Numbered from the stretch's first letter, positions 1-9,226 are shown. The stretch: 64,000 nt of DNA from Bog-159 sp963707465 (GCA_963707465.1 CAVPQK010000027.1:310001-374000); one strand, 5' to 3'. Numbers and translations are program-made. The notes: a model not told the origin generated them from the letters alone.

Positions 1-233
1 TAGTCGATCTGCAGCCCGAGCCAGGTTTCCGGCGAAACACGAAAATAGGTCCCCAACCGCAAAGCCGTATCGGCCGTGATGGAGCGTTCGCCATTTACGA
101 TCGCGCCGATGCGATTGGGCGGGACGTCAACATCGCGGGCCAGTTGGTTGATACTGATCCCGAGTGGCTTCATGAAGTCTTCCAGGAGAATCTCTCCGGG
201 ATGGATTGGTTCGAGTCGCTCTAGTGGCTTCAT
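1..233 (-). CDS. higA: HigA-family antitoxin (3' end outside window)
   Basis: Read on the minus strand from ATG at 233, the protein starts MKPLERLEPIHPGEILLEDF and continues with an XRE-type helix-turn-helix (SINQLARDVDVPPNRIGAIVNGERSI), then LGTYFRVSPETWLGLQ. This is the typical layout of HigA antitoxins, which repress their own operon and neutralise a HigB mRNA interferase. A GGAGAAG ribosome-binding site lies just upstream of the ATG, and the upstream toxin gene ends 16 bases before it, so the two form one toxin-first operon, as is usual for higBA. The stop codon lies beyond position 1. Confidence 0.9.
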   Translation of the reverse strand, partial: MKPLERLEPIHPGEILLEDFMKPLGISINQLARDVDVPPNRIGAIVNGERSITADTALRLGTYFRVSPETWLGLQID

Positions 234-249
234 CGTCTTCTCCCGAGTC

Positions 250-528
250 TCAGTGGTAGTCCACAATCTCAACGTCATGTGCATCGCCGTCACGCCACGC
301 GAAGCAAATGCGCCATTGGTCGTTGATTCGAATGCTATAACTCCCCGCGCGGCCACCCTTCAGCAGTTCCAGCCGATTTCCAGGAGGTACGCGCAGATCC
401 TCCAGCCGCCGTGCCTGATCCAAGTACAGAAGCATCCGCCGCGCAGCCCTCTCAATGGATTGAAATCGCCGGATCGGGCGGTCTTCGAAGAGCGAAGCGG
501 CGTCCGCGCTCTTGAACGAACGGATCAA
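250..528 (-). CDS. higB: HigB/RelE-family toxin
   Basis: A 92-residue RelE-fold protein with the HigB pattern: an N-terminal IRSF strand, a central block RVPPGNRLELLKGGRAGSYS and a C-terminal block IRINDQWRICFAWRDGDAHDVEIVDYH. HigB toxins cleave mRNA on the ribosome. The start appears to be TTG at 528 because the family begins with MIRSF or MIQSF; no ATG lies in frame nearby. It is followed after 16 bases by higA. All core blocks are present, so the module is probably functional. Confidence 0.9.
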   Translation of the reverse strand: MIRSFKSADAASLFEDRPIRRFQSIERAARRMLLYLDQARRLEDLRVPPGNRLELLKGGRAGSYSIRINDQWRICFAWRDGDAHDVEIVDYH

Positions 529-585
529 GTCCCATTTTATGACGCGTCGAGCATTATGTCAAACGTCATGGATGGCGAAGCGGGC

Positions 586-831
586 CTAGTAGGCCGGCGC
601 GAGCCGGCTGAACTCAAACCGGACCGGGTCTAACCCCCGCGAGGCCAGTTGACGCGCACATTCCGCCACGCTATCGCCGATGGCTTCGATGCGTCGCAAC
701 GGAAGATCCTCCGGCGTGTAAATCTCCAGCGCGATGTATTTGCCTGTCAGCGCGCGGCGCTCGTCCAGGTTCAGGCGGTCTGGCGAGCGCCCGATGGCGC
801 GTTGCGGATCTTTGGCGGCGGATACTGTCAC
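586..831 (-). CDS. Small DUF5678-like hypothetical protein
   Basis: An 81-residue ORF starting with GTG at 831, 12 bases downstream of the receptor gene stop. The centre (LTGKYIALEIYTPEDLPLRR) followed by a short helix (IGDSVAECARQLASRGLDPVRFEF) resembles the small DUF5678 proteins, with a strand GKYIAL and a helix ending in GLDPxxFxF. No function is known for these; they are often near toxin-antitoxin genes, as here. There is no clear ribosome-binding site, so the start and even the reality of the gene are moderately uncertain. Third-position G/C content is consistent with coding. Confidence 0.45.
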   Translation of the reverse strand: MTVSAAKDPQRAIGRSPDRLNLDERRALTGKYIALEIYTPEDLPLRRIEAIGDSVAECARQLASRGLDPVRFEFSRLAPAY

Positions 832-843
832 AGTGCTGTCGCT

Positions 844-3800
844 CTAGAACATCAAGTGTAGCGCGACTTGCAGAATGCGCGGGGCGGCGGTGGTTGTGAT
901 CTGGCCAAAGGTCAGGTCCGAGATACCGGTATCCGGATTCCCCCACTGCACGTGATTGAACACGTTGAACGCGTCCCCGCGCAATTCGAGTGTGGCGCGT
1001 TCCCGGATCTTGAATTTCTTGGCGAGCGCTAAATCCACATTCGTCGCGCCAGGCCCGCGGAAGGCGTTACGACCCAAGCTGCCATAGGTGTAGCCCGGAA
1101 GCTGCGAAGCGTCCTGCTGCGCGATGGCATCCAGGTTCAGCGCGCGCGTGTTGGAGAAATTGTTAGGGTTGAAGTAATAGTTGCCGGCGTTGCCATTGAT
1201 GGTCTGATACGCCTGCGGGTTCATGATGCCCGCCGAGCTGCCCACCAGATCGGCATGCACCGACCCTGCATCGCCGGCGCCGGATGGTCCCGGGTCGCTG
1301 GGCGTGGTTTGCAGGCCGGCGCCCACATCCAAGGTAAACCCCGTGTGCCAGGTAATAATGGGGTAAAGACTCCATCCCGATGTGAGCGCTTTGGGGCCGC
1401 TTTGCCAGAGATGATCGAAAGGCAGGTCCCAGCCCCCCGACAGGACCAGCGCATTGCGGACGTCGGTGTCGCCCGAAGCATAGAATTCATTGTGGTCGTA
1501 ATACGGGACGCCGCTGTTGCGCTCGCGGAATCCGGAAACGTTGTCCAGCTCGTGCGCCCAAGTGTAGCCCAGGGTGAAGAAGCTGGATCCGAAGCCGTGC
1601 ATGCTGCTGAAGGTTCTGCGCAAGTTAACGATCATCCCGTTGTAGTTGGCATGGGTTACGTTCTGGAATTCTTCCAGGTAGCTGAAATTGGTGTTGAGAC
1701 GCGAGTTGGTGCCCAGCGGAAAGGGGTTGACATCCACCAAGCCGGTGAGCCCGTCGGCCTGGTAGCCCAGGTAAGAGACTTCCAGCGCCATGCTCCCGCC
1801 GAGCTGTTGTTGCGCGGAGACGTTGTACTGGTAAACGCGGGGGGTGCGCAGGTGCGGGTCGACGAAGAACACGCCGCTGCCGCCGAACGGGACGTATCCA
1901 TTTGCGGCGAAATCGATGTCGCTGGCGGGCGGCCTCGAGGGGAACGGATTGGGGGCGCCCGAATCCCCGTAAGGATCCGATAGCCCCGTGCCCGCGCTGG
2001 TGCCATTCGATCCCGGTGGGAAAAGATATGCGTAACCGAAGAAGGGCGGCTGTCCGTTGAATTGCAGGTTGTCTTCGCCCTTCAGAATGTCGTAGAAGAT
2101 CCCGGTGCCGCCGCGCAGGACGGTCTTGCCATTTCCCAAAAGGTCCCAGGCGAAACCGGCTCGCGGCGCCCAATCCCGGCGGTCCGGGAAATTGGAGCCT
2201 TTGGGCGCGCCGGCATCGCCGGGAAAAACCAGTCCTTCGGGTGCGTTCGGGAAGCGCGTCGACTGATCGCCGGGAACGTACGAGAACGATCGTCCCTGAG
2301 TGTCGTACTTCGGCTGGGAATACTCGTAGCGGAGGCCCAGCGTGAGCGTCAGGCGCGGGGCAACCTTCCAGGTATCCTGCCCGTACCCCGCATACTGGTC
2401 TGACCGGATGTTGGAGGGCGCCTTGCCAAATTCGAGGAAGTCGTCCGGCAGGCCCATCAGGAAATCCGCCAGGTCGTACCCTGAACCAACCCCCGTGCTC
2501 GGGCCGTAGAAATCGAACGCCCCATTGACGAAGAAATCGTACACCGTGTTGTTTTGATAGGGCGAAAAATAGAAACCGAATTTCAAGCTATGGCGGCCCC
2601 GGGTCCACGAAAGGTTGTCGTACAGGGCATAGGTGTTGTCGACTTCGCGCGTGGGACCCTGGTAACTGTAGCCCACGGTCATCCCAGTCCCATCGAAAAA
2701 CAGAATGGGCGGACCGGTATTTTGGTCGGGTGTGATATTCACACCGAGCTGGCTGGCGTCGGGCTGCTTGTTCGCTGGGACGGCTTGCGTGTGGTCAAGC
2801 CTTTGGGCCGTCACGCGTAGTTCGTTCAACAAGGCGGGCGTGAAGGTATGGGTATAAGCCAATGTGCCAGAGAAAGTATCGTTTCCGCTGGTGACCGGGA
2901 AGCCGGGGACGTTGTTCGCCGTAAACGGGGAGTATTGCGGGTAGAGTTGGTGCGTGAAGGTGAAAGTGAAGATGTCCCGGGAAGTGATGTTGTAGTCCAA
3001 TTTACCGAGGTATTCGTTGTAGTTAGCAATGGCGGACGCCTGCGGGAACAAGAACCCGGAGGCGGTGATGGGGATCAGATTGTTGGCAAAATAAGCCTTG
3101 GCCACCGGAGAGATGCTATTGGGATCGATAATGCCTTGCGCCGCCAGGCTGGGGTCCGACTGGTAATACGGGTTATTAGCAAGGAAACTGGCCACCGCCT
3201 GCTGCCCCGGGCTCCCGGAAAAGTTGCCCTGCGCTTCGGCGGGCGTATAAACCGTCGTCTCGCCTAGGGCGTCGTTGGAGGTCTGTCTTTGGCCCTCATA
3301 CGAAAAAAAGAAGAAGACCTTGTTGCGGCCGTTCACCACCTTGGGGATAACGATCGGGCCACCAATTGTGCCTCCGAACTGGTTCCGCTTCAGCACGCCT
3401 ACCGGGATACCCTGTTCGTTGTTGAAGAAGCTGTTGGCGTCGAAATCCGTGTTGCGGACGTAGTCGTATGCCGTGCCATGCAGGGTGTTGGTGCCGCTCT
3501 TGGTCACGATGCTCACGATGCCGCCCGCGTTGCGCCCGTACTCGGCGCCGTAGTTGTTCTCCAGTACCTTGAACTCGGCGACGGCGTCAGGATTCGGATT
3601 GGCCACCACGGCATTTCCGAGCAGGCTGTTGTTGTTCCCGCCATCGAGCAAATAGGTGACTGAATCGGTGCGCTGTCCGGCAATGCTGTACGAGCCTTGC
3701 GCGCCTGAGTCGGAATTGGTAGGAGTCACGCCGGGCTGGGCCTTGAGCAGATCCAGGGTATTGCGTCCGTTGAGCGGCAGCTCAAAAATGGCCATGCCCG

Positions 3801-4221
3801 TCACGGTAGCTCCCACGGTGGAGCTTTCGGTATCCACCAGGCTCCCCGTGCTTTCTACCACCACCGTGTCGGTGAGCTTGCCCACTGGAAGCTGGATATC
3901 CACACGCATGGTCTGATTGATTTCCAGGGCATTCTGCGGCGCCGTCGTCACTTTCTCGAACCCCGTGGCGCTGGCAGTGATTTTATACCTGCCGATAGGC
4001 AGCAGAAGGACCTGATAGACGCCCGATACGTCGGTTCTGGTTTCCTTCTGGAAATTGGTTTCGAGGCTGGTCACGGTCACGCTGGCATTCGCCACGACCG
4101 CGCCGGACTGGTCGGTAACCACCCCGGTAATCTTACCGGTGGCGTCTTGCGCCAACAGGCAGACCGGAAGCAGAACGGCTCCCAGAATGGATGCACGTAT
4201 AACGCGAGAAGCGTTTATCAC
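844..4221 (-). CDS. Oar-like TonB-dependent outer-membrane receptor
   Basis: A 1125-residue outer-membrane protein. A signal peptide (residues 1-25, ending CLLAQD) is followed by a carboxypeptidase-regulatory-like domain (about 27-115: GKITGVVTDQSGAVVANASV ... GVYQVLLLPIGRYKITASATGF), a plug domain (about 120-240, with ELPLNGRN and LDGGNNN) and a long beta-barrel ending in the outer-membrane signature Phe. This is the receptor class expanded in Solibacteres and thought to import large substrates such as saccharides or peptides; the substrate here is unknown. No regulator or neighbouring degradative enzyme gives a hint. The gene stands alone, head-to-tail with the M48 cluster upstream. Confidence 0.92.
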   Translation of the reverse strand: MINASRVIRASILGAVLLPVCLLAQDATGKITGVVTDQSGAVVANASVTVTSLETNFQKETRTDVSGVYQVLLLPIGRYKITASATGFEKVTTAPQNALEINQTMRVDIQLPVGKLTDTVVVESTGSLVDTESSTVGATVTGMAIFELPLNGRNTLDLLKAQPGVTPTNSDSGAQGSYSIAGQRTDSVTYLLDGGNNNSLLGNAVVANPNPDAVAEFKVLENNYGAEYGRNAGGIVSIVTKSGTNTLHGTAYDYVRNTDFDANSFFNNEQGIPVGVLKRNQFGGTIGGPIVIPKVVNGRNKVFFFFSYEGQRQTSNDALGETTVYTPAEAQGNFSGSPGQQAVASFLANNPYYQSDPSLAAQGIIDPNSISPVAKAYFANNLIPITASGFLFPQASAIANYNEYLGKLDYNITSRDIFTFTFTHQLYPQYSPFTANNVPGFPVTSGNDTFSGTLAYTHTFTPALLNELRVTAQRLDHTQAVPANKQPDASQLGVNITPDQNTGPPILFFDGTGMTVGYSYQGPTREVDNTYALYDNLSWTRGRHSLKFGFYFSPYQNNTVYDFFVNGAFDFYGPSTGVGSGYDLADFLMGLPDDFLEFGKAPSNIRSDQYAGYGQDTWKVAPRLTLTLGLRYEYSQPKYDTQGRSFSYVPGDQSTRFPNAPEGLVFPGDAGAPKGSNFPDRRDWAPRAGFAWDLLGNGKTVLRGGTGIFYDILKGEDNLQFNGQPPFFGYAYLFPPGSNGTSAGTGLSDPYGDSGAPNPFPSRPPASDIDFAANGYVPFGGSGVFFVDPHLRTPRVYQYNVSAQQQLGGSMALEVSYLGYQADGLTGLVDVNPFPLGTNSRLNTNFSYLEEFQNVTHANYNGMIVNLRRTFSSMHGFGSSFFTLGYTWAHELDNVSGFRERNSGVPYYDHNEFYASGDTDVRNALVLSGGWDLPFDHLWQSGPKALTSGWSLYPIITWHTGFTLDVGAGLQTTPSDPGPSGAGDAGSVHADLVGSSAGIMNPQAYQTINGNAGNYYFNPNNFSNTRALNLDAIAQQDASQLPGYTYGSLGRNAFRGPGATNVDLALAKKFKIRERATLELRGDAFNVFNHVQWGNPDTGISDLTFGQITTTAAPRILQVALHLMF

Positions 4222-4302
4222 AAGTACCCCCTAATGTGCAGATTTGAGGTAGCGTAGCACGACCTGGGGTACGCTGGCAAGCTCTGGATGGCAGACTGGA
4301 TG

Positions 4303-4337
4303 GCGGGCCCTTAGCCCGCGCGGGGATTCAGCCCCGC
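4303..4337. repeat. Double-hairpin element downstream of M48 gene
   Basis: Two adjacent perfect 6-bp hairpins (GCGGGC/GCCCGC at 4303-4319, GCGGGG/CCCCGC at 4320-4337) lie three bases after the stop of the last M48 gene and about 80 bases upstream of the receptor start. It may act as a transcription end but lacks a T run. The layout resembles the dispersed double-hairpin repeat seen at 11839, 31462 and elsewhere. Confidence 0.55.
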
Positions 4338-4339
4338 TC

Positions 4340-5383
4340 TCAATTGTTGTTGCCGCTGCTGCTACTGCTGCTGCCGCTGTCGCTGTCGCGGCGTTTCAGC
4401 GTGGGCCGTTCGTCCTGATCGGCTGGCGTTTTATCGTTGTCGTCCACCGTGCCGGTGCCGCTGCCGGGACTCCGCCGCAAAGTCGGGCGGCTCGGATCGT
4501 CCTTGCCCTTCTCCGTTTTCCGGTGGTTGTGCAGCGAGTACAGGCGCGCTTTGACATCGTTGAATTCCGACGTGTTGACCACGTACTCCGGTTTGGCGAC
4601 CAGGATCTGCTGAATTTCCTTCTGCGAGGCGGCGATGCGGTCGTCCGTCATGGGGTGCGTCGAAAACACCTTGGCGACGGTGCCGGGCTTGCGCTTTTCC
4701 ATGGTCTGGATCTTCTCGAAGAAGTCCACGAACGAAGTGGGATCGTAACCCGCCTTGTACATGTACTGCAGGCCCAGGTAATCCGCTTCTTTTTCCATGC
4801 CGCGGGTGAAGGCCAGGAATCCCATGGGGATCGCGAGGCCCATGCCCTGCCGCACTGCGTAGCCAGTCCAGGTATAGGGGATGGCGATCGAAGCGGCTAT
4901 CATGCCAATCTGGGCCAGTTCGCCGCGGGTGGCCTGCCGGGTGCCGTGGCGCGCGGCCACGTGCGCGATCTCGTGCGCCATCACGCCCGCCAGTTCGGAT
5001 TCGCTGTCGGCCTTCAGGATCAGGCCCGAGTTCACAAAAAAGAACCCACCGGGTAATGCGAAAGCATTGACCTCTTCGGAGTCGATTACCTTGATTGTGA
5101 ACGGAACTTTAGCGTCGGAATTGCGCACCAGGTTTTGGCCGACCCGGTTGACGTACTCGGCGATAATCGGGTCATCGATGAGCTTCGCTTGGCGCTCCAC
5201 TTCCTGCGCCAGCCGCTTGCCCAGGGCGATTTCCTTCTCCAGAGACCAGAAATTGACGCCTTTGCCCACGTCCCGATCGCCGATTGCGTCCGGATCGTTC
5301 TTCTTGTCGTCGGCAAAAGAGTAGGTTGGCAGAGCGGTGAGAACTGCCAGGAAGGCCACGGGCAATGCTGAGAAGCGCTTCAT
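4340..5383 (-). CDS. M48 family metalloprotease, copy 3
   Basis: A 347-residue secreted or periplasmic zinc protease. It has a signal peptide (1-24), the HEIAH zinc motif at 137-141 preceded by LAGVMA, and the third-ligand helix EKEADYLG at 197-204, as in BepA/Oma1-type M48 peptidases that degrade misfolded envelope proteins. After the catalytic domain is a low-complexity tail with RPTLRR and a Ser/Asn run at the end, with no TPR domain of the BepA kind. A GAGGAG site precedes the ATG. It is nearly identical through the core to the gene upstream (5450-6484), showing a recent tandem duplication. Confidence 0.9.
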   Translation of the reverse strand: MKRFSALPVAFLAVLTALPTYSFADDKKNDPDAIGDRDVGKGVNFWSLEKEIALGKRLAQEVERQAKLIDDPIIAEYVNRVGQNLVRNSDAKVPFTIKVIDSEEVNAFALPGGFFFVNSGLILKADSESELAGVMAHEIAHVAARHGTRQATRGELAQIGMIAASIAIPYTWTGYAVRQGMGLAIPMGFLAFTRGMEKEADYLGLQYMYKAGYDPTSFVDFFEKIQTMEKRKPGTVAKVFSTHPMTDDRIAASQKEIQQILVAKPEYVVNTSEFNDVKARLYSLHNHRKTEKGKDDPSRPTLRRSPGSGTGTVDDNDKTPADQDERPTLKRRDSDSGSSSSSSGNNN

Positions 5384-5449
5384 GAGTGGTAAACTCCTCT
5401 TCTATCACTATACGCCCAAACGGGCGCGCCTGGTTCGCCGATTCGTACT

Positions 5450-6484
5450 TCAGTTGCCGGCGCTGGAACTGGAAGAACTGGAGCTATCGCTATCGCGCCG
5501 CTTCAATGTCGGCCGTTCGTCCTGATCGGCCGGCTGCTTATCGTTGTCGTCCACCGTGCCGGTACCGCTGCCGGGCGTCCGCCGCAAGGTGGGCCGGTTC
5601 AGCTCTTCCTTGCCCTTGTCCGGTTTCCGGCGGTTGTGCAGCGAGTAAAGGCGCATCTTCACGTCGTTGAACTCCGACGTGTTCACCACGTACTCGGGTT
5701 TAGATACCAGGATCTGTTGAATTTCCTTCTGCGAGGCGGCGATGCGGTCGTCGGTCATGGGGTGCGTCGAAAATACCTTGGCCACGCTGCCCGGCTTCCG
5801 TTTTTCCATGGTTTGGATTTTTTCGAAGAAATCGACGAACGACGTCGGATCGTACCCCGCCTTGTACATATACTGCAGCCCCAGGTAGTCCGCTTCGCGT
5901 TCCATGCCGCGGGTGAAGGCCAGGAACCCCATGGGGATCGCCAGGCTGGCGCCCTGCCGGATGGCGTAACCGGTCCAACCGCCCATGAACATCAGCGGAA
6001 TGGTGGCGATGTTGATCAGTTGGCCGCGGGTAGCCTGACGCGTGCCGTGGCGTGCCGCCACATGCGCGATTTCGTGCGCCATCACGCCCGCCAGCTCGGA
6101 TTCGCTATCCGCCTTCAGAATCAGGCCCGAATTCACGAAAAAGAACCCGCCCGGCAGCGCGAAAGCGTTCACATCCTCGGAATCCAGCACCTTGATCGTA
6201 AACGGAACCTTGGCGTCGGAATTGCGCACCAGGTTCTGACCGACCCGGTTCACGTACTCGGCGATGGTCGCGTCATCCACGACTTTCGCCTGCCGCTCGA
6301 CTTCGTTCGCCAGTTGCTTGCCTAGCGCGATTTCCTTCTCGAGCGACCAGAAGTTAACGCCTTTGCCCACGTCCCGATTGCCGATTTCATCCGGGTCTTT
6401 CTCCTTGTCATCGGCAAACGAACAACTCGGCAGCACGGCCAGAACCGCCAGCAGGACTGCGGACACTATTGAAAGGCGCTTCAT
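5450..6484 (-). CDS. M48 family metalloprotease, copy 2
   Basis: A 344-residue paralogue of the adjacent genes. It has a signal peptide with a Cys (LPSCSFADD) that could be a weak lipobox, then HEIAHVAARH and the downstream EREADYLG helix. The acidic, serine-rich C-terminal tail (DERPTLKRR followed by a Ser run) matches copy 3 almost residue for residue. An AGGAG sequence precedes the ATG. Spacing to the neighbouring genes is 66 and 87 bases, consistent with one transcript. Both copies keep the catalytic residues, so neither looks decayed. Confidence 0.9.
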   Translation of the reverse strand: MKRLSIVSAVLLAVLAVLPSCSFADDKEKDPDEIGNRDVGKGVNFWSLEKEIALGKQLANEVERQAKVVDDATIAEYVNRVGQNLVRNSDAKVPFTIKVLDSEDVNAFALPGGFFFVNSGLILKADSESELAGVMAHEIAHVAARHGTRQATRGQLINIATIPLMFMGGWTGYAIRQGASLAIPMGFLAFTRGMEREADYLGLQYMYKAGYDPTSFVDFFEKIQTMEKRKPGSVAKVFSTHPMTDDRIAASQKEIQQILVSKPEYVVNTSEFNDVKMRLYSLHNRRKPDKGKEELNRPTLRRTPGSGTGTVDDNDKQPADQDERPTLKRRDSDSSSSSSSSAGN

Positions 6485-6571
6485 GCGTGCAACTCCTGTT
6501 ACTGTGGCTTTTGCGTCCCAGGTGGGCGCACCCGGACCGATGAACTGTATACGTACAGGGGGGCTGGCGGG

Positions 6572-7504
6572 TTACTCCATTAAATCGCGCGCGGGATCTC
6601 CGCTGCCGGGGGCCCGTTGCAGCACCGGCATCTTCGGATCCTGGTCCATTGAGCGCACCTTGCGCTGATTCTCGATGGCCAGCAGACGTCCGCGCACTTC
6701 CGCGTACTCCGAAGTATTCACTACATATTCCGCCTTCTGCGGCAGGATCTTTTGGATCTCGGCCTGGGCTTTCTTCAGCCGGTCGTCGTTCATGGGGTGG
6801 GTGGAAAAGACCTTGGCGATGGACCCGGGCTTCCGTTTCTCCAGCGACATCATTTTCTCGAACATGTCGATGGCGGCCGTCGGATCATAACCGGCGGCGT
6901 AAAGGTACTGCAATCCCAGGTAGTCGGCTTCAGCCTCATAACCGCGCGAGAACGATAGAAAAGTCATGGGGATGGCCGCGCCGGCCGCCTGCCGCGCGGC
7001 AAAGCCTCCCCAACCACCCAGGAAGATCAGCGGAAGGGTGGCCATGTTGGCAACCTGCGCCCGGCAAGCCTGGCGGGTCATGTGGCGCGCCGCCACGTGG
7101 GCGATCTCGTGCGCCATGGCGCTGGCCATCTCCGCCTCGGTTTCCGCGGCTGTCAGCAGGCCGGCGTTCACGAAAATGAATCCGCCGGGCAGCGCGAAGG
7201 CGTTCAGAGTCGGGTCGTCGATCACCTGGAACGTGAACGGCACCTTGGCGTCCGAGTTCCGCGCCAGGTTCTGTCCCACCCGGTTGACGTACTCGCTGAT
7301 GATCGGGTCGTCCATCAGCTTCGCCTGGCGCTGGACTTCTCCGGCCAGTTGCTTGCCCATCGCGATCTCTTTTTCGATGGAGTAGCAATTGAAGCCCGCC
7401 ACGTTGCGGTTGCCGATCTGGCCCGGATCGTCCTTCTTGTCATCGCCGAACGCGACGGCTAGCGATGCAGCCAACAGCACGGCGACGGCCGGGACCAGCC
7501 GCAT
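6572..7504 (-). CDS. M48 family metalloprotease, copy 1
   Basis: A 310-residue zinc protease and the most diverged of the three tandem copies. It has the signal peptide MRLVPAVAVLLAASLAVAFG, the motif HEIAHVAARH, the third-ligand helix EAEADYLG and the STHPMNDDR block shared by all three. It lacks the long acidic serine-rich tail of the other two. The start is placed at ATG 7504 because a perfect AAGGAGG lies six bases upstream at 7511-7517; the longer frame to 7540 would overlap the divergent aminotransferase gene. It is the first gene of the three-gene run. Confidence 0.9.
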   Translation of the reverse strand: MRLVPAVAVLLAASLAVAFGDDKKDDPGQIGNRNVAGFNCYSIEKEIAMGKQLAGEVQRQAKLMDDPIISEYVNRVGQNLARNSDAKVPFTFQVIDDPTLNAFALPGGFIFVNAGLLTAAETEAEMASAMAHEIAHVAARHMTRQACRAQVANMATLPLIFLGGWGGFAARQAAGAAIPMTFLSFSRGYEAEADYLGLQYLYAAGYDPTAAIDMFEKMMSLEKRKPGSIAKVFSTHPMNDDRLKKAQAEIQKILPQKAEYVVNTSEYAEVRGRLLAIENQRKVRSMDQDPKMPVLQRAPGSGDPARDLME

Positions 7505-7506
7505 GA

Positions 7507-7517
7507 CCCTCCTCCTT
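7507..7517 (-). promoter_or_regulatory. Ribosome-binding site fixing the M48 copy 1 start
   Basis: Minus-strand AAGGAGGAGGG immediately upstream of the ATG at 7504. It rules out the upstream in-frame ATG at 7540, which has no such site. Confidence 0.8.
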
Positions 7518-7538
7518 ATGCGCATATAACGTATATTC

Positions 7539-8687
7539 ATGATAATGGGTTTCGAAACGGTTGCAAAATCTGAGTCCGACTTGTGGCTCCAGTACGCGGA
7601 TCAGTTTCCCGTCCGCCAGAGCCTGGTCTATTTGAATCACGCCGCCGTGTCGCCTCTGTGCCGGCCCGCTGCGGAAGCTATGCGCTGGATGGCCGCGGAT
7701 GCCATGGAGCACGGCAGCTTGAACTACGGTCAGTGGCTCGAAACCTATGAAGGGCTGCGCGTGGCGGCTGCGCGGCTGATCGGGGCCAGCCGGAACGAAA
7801 TCGCGTTGATGAAGAACACTTCCGAAGGCATCGCCACTATCGCCATGGGATTGGATTGGCGATCGGGCGACAAGGTAGTCGCCTTTCGCGAAGAATTCCC
7901 CTCCAACTACTACCCCTGGAAAAGGCTGGAGGAGACTGGCGTGCGCGTGGAATGGCTCTCCTACCTGGATCCGCTCGATCGCATCGACCAGGCATGCCGC
8001 GGCGCGCGCCTGCTGGCGATTAGCTTCGTGCAGTATTTGAGCGGGCATCGCGTGGATCTGGACGCTATCGGCGAGATTTGCCATCGCCACGGCTGCGCTT
8101 TTCTCGTGGACGCTATCCAGGGGCTCGGCGCGTTCCCGTTGGATGTGCGGCGGGCGCATATCGATGCCCTCGCGGCCGATGGGCACAAGTGGATGCTGGG
8201 GCCGGAAGGTTGTGGCATCCTGTTCGTTTCCCAGGAGTTTCAAGACTCGGTGCGGCCCGTCGAGTTTGGCTGGACCAACGTAGCGGGCTACGCGGATTAC
8301 GCTTCCCGCGATATGACCTTGCGGGCGGACGCCGGCCGCTATGAGTGCGGCACGCTGAACACCATCGGCTGCTACGGGCTGCGGGCGTCGATCGAGCTGC
8401 TGTTGGAGGTCGGCGTCGCAGCCGTTTCTCCGGCCGTCCAGCGGCTGGGCGACCTGATCGCCCAAGGGGTTCAAGCCCAAGGATATGAGGTGCTCGGCCA
8501 GCGGACGCCGGCCAACGCAGCGGGTATCGTCAGCTTCCGCAAAGCGGGTCTGGAGGCCCCCGCCATTGTGCAGAAGTTGAAGACCGCCGGCGTGACGGCA
8601 GCCGCGCGCGCCGGTTGGGTGCGAGTGTCGCCGCACTTCTATATCAGTCCGGATGACATTGGACGGATGCTGGAAGCATTGCCGTGA
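7539..8687 (+). CDS. Class V aminotransferase family protein (PLP enzyme)
   Basis: A 382-residue fold-type I PLP enzyme of the cysteine desulfurase/isopenicillin-N-epimerase branch. Visible landmarks are YLNHAAVSPL (31-40), the cofactor-contact block KNTSEGIA (92-99), DAIQGLG (191-197) and the Schiff-base lysine in DGHKWMLGPEG (K217). The C-terminal domain ends with the block RVSPHFYISPDDI. The catalytic Cys loop of true cysteine desulfurases is not evident, so a transaminase, lyase or epimerase role is likelier than sulfur transfer. The start may be ATG 7539 or 7545; no strong ribosome-binding site is seen. Confidence 0.87.
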   Translation: MIMGFETVAKSESDLWLQYADQFPVRQSLVYLNHAAVSPLCRPAAEAMRWMAADAMEHGSLNYGQWLETYEGLRVAAARLIGASRNEIALMKNTSEGIATIAMGLDWRSGDKVVAFREEFPSNYYPWKRLEETGVRVEWLSYLDPLDRIDQACRGARLLAISFVQYLSGHRVDLDAIGEICHRHGCAFLVDAIQGLGAFPLDVRRAHIDALAADGHKWMLGPEGCGILFVSQEFQDSVRPVEFGWTNVAGYADYASRDMTLRADAGRYECGTLNTIGCYGLRASIELLLEVGVAAVSPAVQRLGDLIAQGVQAQGYEVLGQRTPANAAGIVSFRKAGLEAPAIVQKLKTAGVTAAARAGWVRVSPHFYISPDDIGRMLEALP

Positions 8688-8739
8688 CCGCGCGGCTCCG
8701 CCGCACGCTCACCGCGGTGCTGGGTGCTGGGTGTTGGCT

Positions 8740-9162
8740 TCCGGCGCTTTCGCCGGTAGAATCCTCGGCCCGAGAGCTATTTCGGGCAGCGCATGGGCGC
8801 GGACCAGATGGTCCTCGACTGGGATAAAGTCGTCTCCTATTTCCAAGCAGTCAAAGCCCATTCCGAGCGCATCCGCGTGGACGAGTTGGGCAAAAGGACC
8901 GCCACGCCGGCCGTTCATCGCGGCTACGATCGCCTCTCCCGACACGGCTTCGGCTTCCGGAGTCAGGCGCGGGTCGGCCAGCCGGCGCTGGATTTCGCGG
9001 TAGCGGTGCAGACGGCGCAGCGAAAAACTGATCCGCCGAAGGCAAGACCGTCGTCCTGGTCCGGCTGGGCGCCGGACACATCATCAGTTCGGAATGCGGC
9101 CCCAATATCGGGCGCAAAGCTACCAGACCTTCAAGCTGTTCTTCAACGCGCTACTCTATTAA
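8740..9162 (+). pseudogene. Scrambled relic of an M14 zinc carboxypeptidase
   Basis: Pieces of one M14-family secreted peptidase are readable in order but in different frames and strands. They are PESYFGQRMGADQMVLDWDK (from about 8775), RVDELGK, then RPFIAATIASPDT after a one-base shift. Next comes LHRYREIQRRLADPRLTPEA, readable only on the minus strand (8945-9011). Then EKLI and EGKTVVLV on the plus strand again, and finally the C-terminus FGMRPQYRAQSYQTFKLFFN ending at the stop at 9160-9162. The catalytic domain, well over a kilobase in intact relatives, is missing. The relic therefore shows a large deletion, several frameshifts and one in-place inversion. It fills the gap between two intact genes. 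Confidence 0.75.
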
Positions 9163-9226
9163 TTAATCCCACGCACTTGCATTTGCCTGCCCATTCAGGC
9201 AAGCTGGTACGTTTCCTACAAAGTTC

